64,000 bases of DNA. It comes from Carya illinoinensis. Lineage: Eukaryota > Streptophyta > Magnoliopsida > Fagales > Juglandaceae. Below, piece by piece: positions 47,462 to 56,261 of the stretch. The position numbers and the translations under genes are program-made. The notes beneath the pieces were generated by a model. The model was not told the origin of the DNA. It searched no databases and saw only the letters and a program-made list of their open reading frames with translations. The first letter of the stretch is position 1. The number at the start of each line of letters is the position of its first letter. Location of the stretch: the NCBI RefSeq assembly GCF_018687715.1, contig NC_056753.1:11765001-11829000 (forward strand). Direction: 5' to 3'.

Positions 47462-47662
47462 TGAGTAGCACTAATGCTATCCCAAGTGCAGGAGGATGTC
47501 GTGTAATAATTAGGAATAAATTCCTAGATTGTCTCCTCAGGGAAAGTTGCTTAAAATTAAATTTGTTGAAAAAAATGTGAAAAACTTCACAAAGAGAAAA
47601 TAAAATGATGGTATATGCAATGGATGGAAAAGGGTACTAGTCATGGACTAGATTCATGTCTT
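47462..47662 (-). mobile_element. U5-like LTR end fused to the integrase fragment
   Basis: Minus-strand reading has CCCTGAGGAGACAATCTAGG, then CACGACATCCTCCTGCACTT and a possible ..ACTCA end at 47462, directly followed by integrase coding sequence. It recalls the U5 of the Athila LTR at 4834-4900 (CCCTGAGGACGATACT, TGTGCACTTGCAG). It is not part of the inverted repeat. At its right border, CTAGATTCATGTCTTT (47649-47664) also occurs in the E LTRs (near 42835 and 51040), suggesting a microhomology junction. Confidence 0.55.
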
Positions 47663-49760
47663 TTTCATGTTGATTGTTTGTTTTGCTTGCTTAGTTTTGT
47701 GCACTTTATTTTCTTTCGTTCGATTCATTGAGGACTATGTCTCTCACTAGTTGGGGGGTGTAGATAGAAGAAAAGGGTGCGTTAGTAGACACTGTAGATA
47801 GTTGAAAAAATGATTGGATCCGTCCATGACCTGACAAGAGTGGCTGGAGATTTGAAAAAAAAATCGCCTGATATTGTTGACAAACGAGATTGAAGGCTCC
47901 GAGTTTCTAAAAAATGTCATTTCACCGAAATCACATTACTCTTTGACTTGGAAGATAGCTCGTCTGGTTCTTTGTGCTATCTCTATAAAATCAGTCCTGA
48001 AGTTCATCCAATCCGCATCAAGTTTTCTTCTCATCTCTATAACTCATCTGCATTCTTTCAACATTCTCGTTTTAAGCCTTCTATTCTTTTGTCAATGGCT
48101 CATTCCTCAAGCATTTCTCTAGATCCATCCATGAGGCATTCTGCATCTCAACCTCCTGTGCTTTCTGCAGCTACCATTGGTGCCATGTTGCAACAAGAGA
48201 ATACTAGTATGGCTAATAAGTCAGACTTCGATGCTATCTACGATTTGGTGAGTCTTGGGACTCGCTACTCATCCTCCATTGTTGTTTTTTCCCAGCGGGT
48301 ACAAGCCAAAAACCATGAGGTTGAAAGGCTTAAAGAACAAATTGTTGTACTTCAACAAATTGTTCAAGAGTCTCACATAAGGGAATGAATCGTTCGGCAG
48401 AAGAATAAACAGTTGAAATCTCTTTTAGATTCTTCATTCCGCTTGCCAGTTCCCATGGATAAGTATGACCTGATGTTGTATGAAGAGCATGAGCGTCTCA
48501 AACATGAGGCTAAAAACCTCAAGTTTATATAGAAGTAAAATAAAAATAAAAATAAAAAAATTTTCTTTTACTTTCTTGCTTGTTTTGCATTGTTTGTTTT
48601 GTTTTTCTTTCTTTTGCTTTTTGTATTTTTAACTTTGACAGAAATCTACTCCTTGTGTACGCTCGAATATCTCAGGTGAATTTTTTCCTCTCTGTTTAAT
48701 CATTTTCGTCTCAATATATGTTCTACAATGTTTATCTTGCTCAAATTCATGTCTGTATAACATACATCATCGAATATTCATTGCTGAACATTGAGGACAA
48801 TGTCACATTTAGTTGGGGGAGGGTTTTCTGTTAAAAATGTGTTAAAATTCTGTTAAAAATGTGTTAAAAAAAATAATAATAATAAAATAAAAAAAATAAA
48901 AAAATAATAATAAAAAAATAAAAATAAAATTTTGTGAAGTGCATTGAAACATAAACGATTAATACACACCTCTGGCATGTTTGTTAGATTTGTGTATCTT
49001 GGTGGAATAGTTGAGCGGAATTATTTTGTAAAAATTTATTTTCAACCTTAAGCATAGAACATGACTTATGATGCCTCATATTTTGTTGAGGAGTGACTTG
49101 AAACACCGGGATGCGATATCTACAAAAATGACAATTAGTATGATTTATATAGAATGAAGGGCAAGTTTTGAAAGAACATTTTGCACATGCTTACACTTGT
49201 AGTGTTCCTCATTAATGTTCATTGATTTAAAACAGGAGAAGTAAACTGCAGGACTACCGAGCCTTATATAAAAATAAAAAAAATAAAAAATAAAAAAAAG
49301 AAAGAAAGAAAAGAAAAGAAAAAGATCGTGTAAGTTTTCCTAAATAAAGGGCTAGAAACAGTTACCCAAAACTTTGGGGGTTGAATGATCAACCTTTAAA
49401 CAGAGTTGGCGTGAAAACTACTAGTCCCTTAGACTTTGAGGTAGTTAGAATCAATAATGATTAATCTTAAGGTTGAAAAATCCTATAATAAATCATGTTT
49501 ATTAGTAAGGAACATACAGAGGTTTAGCCACACACACATATCTGAGTTCTAAGACATTTGCCCCAATTCTATGTGAACAATTACTGAGACTTTCCTTGTG
49601 GATACAACTCATGGTGTTGAGTAGTCACGAATCAATTATTTTGTGAGAATTCAGAATTATGTTTGATTGTTTTTGTTTGAATTTCGAGCTTTATGCAATA
49701 TTCATCTCAATTAATTTCACTATTTTGCTCAAGGATTAGCAAAAAGCTAGTTGGGGGGTG
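47663..49760 (+). mobile_element. E 3' spacer, arm R, with the disrupted coiled-coil ORF
   Basis: Reverse complement of 44114-46237. PPT-like GTTGGGGGG tracts stand at about 47750, 48812 and 49750, the last directly before the LTR. The coiled-coil frame begins at 47948 (MEDSSSG) and has TGA at 48386-48388 where copy L has GGA; coding similarity continues to TAG at 48530-48532. A/T microsatellite lies at 48870-48930 and 49265-49325. Confidence 0.8.
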
Positions 49761-51825
49761 TGATTAAGCTGAAATATTGCACATTTTAGCTATTTAAAAC
49801 CAATGTATTTTAAATTCATCATGACATTATTATTGGTTTTAAATAGAAAAGAAGTTAATAAGGATAAATCAAAGTTGTGATTTTAATTGATTAAAAGCAT
49901 GAATTTATGCTTGAATTCTACCAACTATTGATTACTATGCATTCTAGTCCATAATTTTTCTTGCTTTCCATTATCATTTATGCTTTCCATTTCTACCAAC
50001 CATCCCCCACCCACTCGGCCAGTTGTAGTAGATTTTTAGCTACACCTTAAAGCCCACTTTCCTCCTCTTTTCCACAAGTCATACTTACATCCAAGGATCA
50101 TTCAAACACCCACCTTGTCAGCCCTTTCACCTAAACTTCACGTCCACCCCATTTTGTAACCCAAAACTTTGCATGTTGTTTTTACAGGACACACTTTGAA
50201 TGCTTTTACTTGTCTTCCGAGAGAGAAACTGAGAGAGTTCTTGAGAGAAAGCTGGGTAACTTTGTGTTCTAGCATTCCAAGCTTTTCTAAACTAAGTGAG
50301 GAACATGTGATGAATTGGTGCAATCAAAAGAGAGCTGCTGTAACCAACCGAAATGAAGGAAGAAAAAGTCAGCTTTGTCCACCGAAATGAGAAGAAAAAA
50401 ATAGAGAAACATGTGCTGATTTTTCTGGGGTTGAAAGCTGGAATAATTTAATTAGATGGGATTTGTTTTGGTTGATTGTAAAGGGAAGAGTCGGCTGCTT
50501 GACTTGTAAAGAAGAAGCCGTGCTTGAGTTTGCAATCAAAGGAAGGAGCCGTGTAAATCAATGGAGACATGTGCTGGAATGAATTGTGAGGGAATTTGGA
50601 CCGGTCAAAGCAGTAGGTGAATGAAGGAACATGTGCTGAAATTGAAATAACAAATTGAAGAAACAAATTAAAGAAACCATGCAAGAGTTAGGCAAGAGTT
50701 AGGCAAGAAGTTAGGCATGTTGGACTTGGTTGTTTGGTTTGAATTAATAAACCAATTGAATAAAATAAAAAAAGAGGAATGCAATGGAAGACACGGCAAT
50801 TGAAGAGGAATGCAATGCAAGACACAAAATAAAGAAAGAGGAATGCAAATAGCCGAAATTGAGTGTGAAAGCAAGATTGAAGACTTAGTTGTTGGGTGTG
50901 AATGCAAAACCAATTGAATGAGAGATGAAGTAGCCAAGATGTTTGGCTATAAAATGAGGTGCACACCGAAGCTTTAGAGGAGGACAATGGAGGACAACTC
51001 AATCTTAGAAAAACACAACTCAACACATAATTTTCTGCTAGATTCATGTCTTTTGATTTTTTGTTTGTTGGATTAGAATGTAAAGGACTAATAAATTAAA
51101 CTAAGAAACTAATAAAACTAAATTAAGCATTAAACTAATTTAGAAAGTAATTGACAAAATATGAACTGAAAATTAAAAATGCCTAAAACCAAGATTCTAG
51201 ATTTCATCTTTGTAATTAAATTACGGATTCTCAAAATAACACATAACAATTGTAATCACTATTAAATGAAAACTTAAAGAAGTAAGAAAAATAAATAACA
51301 CGAAATAAGTAAACAGAAACTCAAAAGTATTCTATTAACTTTAAACTGAAGTTAAATAAAATAGGGAACGAAAAGTCTAAACTAAAACGTCCTTTCACGA
51401 TTCAATTGAAATTCGAAACAAAAAGGAACAATTTCCTACGTATAAAAACTCTAGAACAATTCCTCTGCTCTTCACGTATGATATTCAGAAAAATCAAAAA
51501 CAAAAACAAAAGCTTAAAATCAAATCTTTCTTGCAATAAATTAAGGTAACACAATTAATTTAGAACTTCTAAAACAATTCTTTATGAAACAAAATAGCAC
51601 ACTTGATTAAAAACTTCTAAAACAATTTCTTTTATTGTATGAAACAAACTAGTAATGAAACAAACTACTAACTTAATGGAAATTAAGGTTTTACACTTAA
51701 TGAAATACAATTCTAGAACAAATATTAATACACTAAAAAAAATGCCAAAAACAACAAAGCTTTGAAACTAAAAGGAGAAACAAAATTTCTTAAAACAAAA
51801 AGGAGCTAATTCTTTCAAATACATA
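49761..51825 (+). mobile_element. E LTR copy R, plus orientation
   Basis: Starts TGATTAAGCTGAAATATTGC after the tract AGTTGGGGGGTG and ends CTTTCAAATACAT. Length 2065 bp, against 2064 in copy L. At many single-base differences it agrees with copy T against copy L. It adjoins copy T head-on at 51825/51826. Confidence 0.87.
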
Positions 51826-53092
51826 GCAGAAAATTGTGTGTTGAGTTGTGTTTTTCTAAGATTGAGTTGTCCTCCATTGCCCTCCTCTAAAGCTTCGGTG
51901 TGCACCTCATTTTATAGCCAAACATCTTGGCTACTTCATCTCTCATTCAATTAGTTTTGCTTTCACACCCAACAACCAAGTCTTCAATCTTGCTTTCACA
52001 CTCAATTTCGGCCACTTGCATTCCTCTTTCTTTATTTTGTGTCTTGCATTGCATTCCTCTTCAATTGCCGTGTCTTCCATTGCATTCCTCTTTCTTTATT
52101 TTATTCAATTGGTTTATTAATTCAAACCAAACAACCAAGTCCAACATGCCTAACTTCTTGCCTAACTCTTGCACGGTTTCTTCAATTTGTTTCTTCAATT
52201 TGTTATTTCAATTTCAGCACATGTTCCTTCATTCACCTACTGCTTTGACCGGTCCAAATTCCCTCACAATTCATTCCAGTACATGTCTCCATTGATTTAC
52301 ACGGCTCCTTCCTTTGATTGCAAACTCAAGCACGGCTTCTTCTCTACAAGTCAAGCAGCCGACTCTTCCCTTTACAATCAACCAAAACAAATCCCATCCA
52401 ATTAAATTATTCCAGCTTTCAACCCCAGAAAAATCAGCACATGTTTCTCTATTTTTTTCTTCTCATTTCGGTGGACAAAGCTGACTTTTTCTTCCTTCAT
52501 TTCAGTTGGTTACAGCAGCTCTCTTTTGATTGCACCAATTCATCACATGTTCCTCACTTAGTTTAGAAAAGCTTGGAATGCTAGAACACAAAGTTACCCA
52601 GCTTTCTCTCAAGAACTCTCTCAGTTTCTCTCTTGGAAGACAAGTAAAAGCATTCAAAGTGTGTCCTGTAAAAACAACATGCAAAGTTTTGGGTTACAAA
52701 ATGGGGTGGACGTGAAGTTTAGGTGAAAGGGCTGACAAGGTGGGTGTTTGAATGATCCTTGGATGTAAGTATGACTTGTGGAAAAGAGGAGGAAAGTGGG
52801 CTTTAAGGTGTAGCTAAAAATCTACTACAACTGGCCGAGTGGGTGGGGGATGGTTGGTAGAAATGGAAAGCATAAATGATAATGGAAAGCAAGAAAAATT
52901 ATGGACTAGAATGCATAGTAATCAATAGTTGGTAGAATTCAAGCATAAATTCATGCTTTTAATCAATTAAAATCACAACTTTGATTTATCCTTATTAACT
53001 TTTTTTCTATTTAAAACCAATAATAATATCATGATGAATTTAAAATACATTGGTTTTAAATAGCTAAAATGTGCAATATTTCAGCTCAATCA
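51826..53092 (-). mobile_element. E LTR copy T, minus orientation, truncated
   Basis: Minus strand starts TGATTGAGCTGAAATATTGC at 53092 and stops after ..CACAATTTTCTGCT at 51826, lacking the last 0.8 kb of the LTR. It is parallel to copy L (42836-44113) and inverted relative to copy R. Its outer end is the right boundary of insertion E. Confidence 0.87.
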
Positions 53093-54729
53093 CCGGAAAA
53101 GCCCTTCAAAGGCTGCACGGTTTTTGCTCCGATCCGCCGCCGTCGCTCCACCTCCGGCTACCATTTCTTCACCACTTCATCACCGATCCCTTGCCGTCCT
53201 AACCCACCTATTTCCGGCCTCCAACGACCACCGAAACAGCTCCCACGAGCTAGCTTTCCTTTTTGGGAAATCCGGCCTCTCTCCGGCGTTTTCGCCGCCA
53301 CCCACGGCCAACCACCACTTCCAATAGCTTCACAATCATCCCTAGACCATTCCCTGTCGATCCCAAGCCCTGGTTTGTCCCCGTTCAAAAGTGGGTATTT
53401 CACAACCCACAGCCACAGTAAATTTTCACTGTAACGTTGCTTTTTCATCGCCGTTTGCAACGCCGGGTGTTTTCTAAAATTGCCATATAGCGCTGTAAGT
53501 ATTTTCCAAACCCTATTTTCAGATTTAAATATATATTGCTCTTTCAATTTATTTACTGCTGCTGGTTGGTTGATTCCGGATTGAGTCCGAGGAGTTCGGG
53601 GGTCGGATGGATGGAGGACAGAGTTGCTTGATTTATTGTTTTATGGTTAGTTGTTTGTTTTGTGCATTGATAATTGCATTTGCATGGTGCATGCACGTGT
53701 ATTTTATTTTATTTGAGAAATCCTGTTTTGCTGACGTGAATGGATTTTCGGGTGCGTGTGTCTCACGAGCCCAAGCCGGGATGGGTTATTATCTGGGTGG
53801 AGCTTCTCTGGTCACTCGGGAGTGGATAATACTGAGTGACGTCCCCCGAGTTGTCGCTGGGCTAGAGGATGGCCCGGCCAGGTACGCGCGGGGCTAGAGG
53901 ATGGGCATCGCTCTACTCACCGACTCCGTGGCCCTTTGCTGGCGAGGGCTAGAGGATGGCCTGGCCAGGTACGCGCGGGGCGCGAGTCTGGGCATTGCTT
54001 GTTTAGGTGTCACATGCGTAGTCGTTACCTGCGGTGTGGCACAGAGCCAGGGTGTGCGGATGATCCCTAGGGGAGATCATGGTGCATGCATAACCGGTTT
54101 GTTTTTATGGTGTTCGGATGTGGGCCATTTTCTCGGAAAATGGTGATGTTGGTTTTTCGAGGCTTTTGATCCATTTTCTGGTAAAATAGTGGTTTGGGCC
54201 ATTATCTGGGATAACGGCGAGGCGTGGTTTTTAAGGATATGTTTTTATGGGCCAAATGAGTTTTTGGCGTGCGTGGTAAAAATGTGGTTTTGCGGGACAT
54301 GTGCATTGGCTTTCTTGCATTCATGTTGTTTGAGTTTTATATGTTTTTATCTAGTGGTGTTTGGGTTTTACTTACCTCCGGTACTATTTTTGGTTCCGTA
54401 GCTTTTGGTGCACAGTTCGAGGATGAGGAGGAGGAGGCTGAGCCCGAGGATGCGGCTCCGCCGGGTTGCTGATGTTATGCTTTGTATTTGATACTATATT
54501 ATATGCGTGTTTTGTAATATTTTATTTATGTACGTTTTGGAATAGCTTTGTATTAAACAAGAAAAATTCTGGTACTTAGTTATTGACTTGCTTTTCGCTG
54601 AGTTTTTCTCGTGCACTTTGTTGCCTTTGCACACACTTGGCACACGTCGTTAGGGTGGTGACCCGTGATGTCATCATCCGGACGTCTCGATTTCTCCGTG
54701 TCCGTGCGTGGGGATTTGGGGGCATCACA
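53093..54729 (+). mobile_element. Element G 5' LTR, right part
   Basis: Starts with the second copy of the 36-bp duplicate (53093-53128) and continues collinearly with the 3' LTR from about 60258 to ATCACA at 54729. It includes a tandem duplicated GGCTAGAGGATGGCC...GGTACGCGCGGGG unit (53861-54000), three consecutive hairpins (54125-54217) and the end GGGGATTTGGGGGCATCACA. Confidence 0.92.
54125..54217 (+). other. Three consecutive hairpins in the G 5' LTR
   Basis: CCATTTTCTCGGAAAATGG (54125-54143), CCATTTTCTGGTAAAATAGTGG (54171-54192) and CCATTATCTGGGATAACGG (54199-54217) are dyads with 3-nt loops. The equivalent positions in the 3' LTR pair even better. Confidence 0.7.
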
Positions 54730-54731
54730 GG

Positions 54732-54743
54732 TGGTATCAGAGC
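54732..54743 (+). promoter_or_regulatory. Primer-binding site of element G
   Basis: TGGTATCAGAGC two bases after the 5' LTR, complementary to initiator tRNA-Met. Confidence 0.93.
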
Positions 54744-55029
54744 GGTTTGGCTCTGGGTAAAACCACATGTCCCGTAGGTAGTACCAGAATGCTTTTAAGG
54801 TTGTGTTTTAAAAAAATAAAAAAAATAAAAAAATTATGTTAAGTACAGTTATTTTATTTGTTTTATTTGTTTGAGTTTGTTTATTTGTTTTTATTTAGTT
54901 ATGTTTTTGCAAGTTGTTTCTTTTGTTTTGGTGTGGTGTGGTGTTGGTCTTTGGTTCTGTTTTGTTGGTTGTTTGTTTTATTTGTTTTTGTTTTTCTGAA
55001 AGGGGGCCAAAGGTTGTGGTGGCAGGAAA
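54744..55029 (+). other. Leader of element G
   Basis: Untranslated sequence between PBS and gag ATG. It is rich in TTTATTTG/TTTG repeats with an A-rich stretch at 54811-54835. Nothing else is recognised. Confidence 0.6.
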
Positions 55030-56182
55030 ATGGGAAGGCAAAAGAAATCTACTCAGGAGCCACGGGACAATACATCAAGGGATGACTCCATAGCTCAAGC
55101 CATACGGCAGATGACGGAGTTTATGCAGCAAAATTATAGGCCACAACAGACAGGGCCTTGGCCACAACCAGGGGGACCTTGGCCACAACAAGGGGGTCCC
55201 TGGCCGCCACAAGGAGGGCCTTGTCCGCAACAAGAAGGATTTTGACCGCAACCAGGAGGTCCTTGGCCATATCAGGGAGGGCCTTGGCCTTACCGGGGAG
55301 GATCTAGCAGCATGGTGCAAGCCGGGTGCACCTATGAGCGTTTCCTGGCGCATAGGACTCCACACTTCACTGGAGAAGAGGATTCGCTTCGAGCTGGAAA
55401 GTGGATCAAGGACCTGGAGAGAACATTTGAGGTGTGTGGATGCACCGAGGCGCAACAGGTACTCTACGCCAGCTATCTCTTGCAAGGCACAGCGTCTGAT
55501 TGGCAGCGCTTCAAGAAGAAGTTTAATGACCGCTTCTTTCCCGCATCGGTAAGGAAGCAAAAGGCGAGAGAGTTCTCAGATTTGGTCCAAGGGGGCGCAA
55601 CAGTGGAACAGTACACCCGGAGATTCATAGAACTTGAGCGATTTGCTCCTCACCTTATCACCACAGAGGAGATGCGAGCTGATCGTTTTCAGGAGGGACT
55701 GCGCCCTGATATACGCCGTATGGTGGTCAGCCATCGGATATCCACTTTTCAGGAATTAGTGGATGTGGCCACCCTGGTGGAACGAGAAAACAATCTGAGT
55801 ATGGGCTCCCCTCCAGGACATAAGAGGCGGAGTTTTTCTGGTGAAGGAAGCAGCTCGGGTTCGCCTCAGAAATTTGTTCAGCGGACCGGGACTCGACCAC
55901 AAGCATCCTCAAGTGTTCGCATGGGAGGACGTGTGCCTGTTTGCGGAGTTTGTAATAGAGCCCATGTGGGTGAGTGCCCTTCTGGTGGGGCTTGATGTTA
56001 TAATTGTGGCCAGCAGGGTCACTTTGCCCGAGAATGTCCAAGAACAGTTCAAGGAAGCCGTGGAGGTAGACACGGTGGAAGAACAAACCCGAGACAAACA
56101 GTGCAAGCCCGGGTTTATGCTGTCACATCCGGAGAGGTGGATGATGAGGCGCCAGCGACCCATGATGCTGGAGTAATCATAG
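55030..56182 (+). pseudogene. Element G gag, two stops
   Basis: ATG at 55030 (MGRQKKSTQEPRD) is the first Met in frame after the leader. Residues about 40-90 are seven tandem GGPWPQQ-like units. The capsid-like gag domain follows (FTGEEDSLRAGKWIKDLER, LLQGTASDWQRFKKKF, VRKQKAREFSDLVQG, FIELERFAPHLI) and then a CCHC zinc knuckle (CYNCGQQGHFAREC). Stops: TGA 55243-55245 inside the repeat (Trp expected) and TGA 55993-55995 directly before the knuckle. The frame ends at a splice-donor-like ATAG/GTATGG at 56182/56183 and meets a stop nine bases into the presumed intron. Confidence 0.9.
55151..55305 (+). repeat. Tandem GGPWPQQ-coding repeat in gag
   Basis: About seven copies of a 24-bp unit of the type GGNCCTTGGCCACAACAAGG. 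They code for GGPWPQQ variants (PWPQP, PWPPQ, PCPQQ, PWPYQ). One unit carries the TGA at 55243. It makes a Pro/Gly/Trp/Gln-rich N-terminal extension of gag. Confidence 0.88.
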
Positions 56183-56261
56183 GTATGGATTAATTTAATT
56201 TTTGGTGTATTTGGTTTATTCTTTGCTTTTTGGATTTTATGGGTTGATGTGTTTGGTTCAG
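56183..56261 (+). other. Probable 79-bp intron between gag and pol of element G
   Basis: Donor GTATGG, T-rich interior, acceptor TTGGTTCAG. Gag is in frame 1 and pol in frame 2; removing 79 bases fuses them exactly, giving [23 protein letters not shown] with the expected run into the protease. Without removal the gag frame ends at ATG GAT TAA. This would link gag to pol by splicing. No transcript evidence is available; a frameshift mutation or recoding are alternatives. Confidence 0.6.

Larger units (their letters stand above)
42050..53092. mobile_element. Insertion E: Athila-like inverted-repeat composite, 11.04 kb
   Basis: Layout from left: arm L (42050-46237); spacer with a minus-strand integrase (46238-47662); arm R (47663-51825), the near-perfect reverse complement of arm L; partial LTR copy T (51826-53092), parallel to arm L. 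Each arm consists of a 2.06-kb LTR, a 3' spacer with PPT-like GTTGGGGG tracts and a small coiled-coil frame. The arms start and end with the same ATGTATTTGAAAG / CTTTCAAATACAT termini. The whole sits inside the G 5' LTR between 36-bp direct repeats. It has no complete set of internal genes, so it could not have arrived as one ordinary retrotransposon. Confidence 0.88.

Noticed and set aside
41520..54729. Two separate partial G LTRs instead of one split LTR
   Set aside because: The left and right parts are collinear with the 3' LTR, differ from it in total length by about 3 bp after removing the 36-bp duplicate, and the outer TSD AAACT fits one element.
54732..54743. tRNA gene at TGGTATCAGAGC
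   Set aside because: It is a primer-binding site after an LTR; no cloverleaf or other tRNA arms are present. The same applies at 23904 and 36283.
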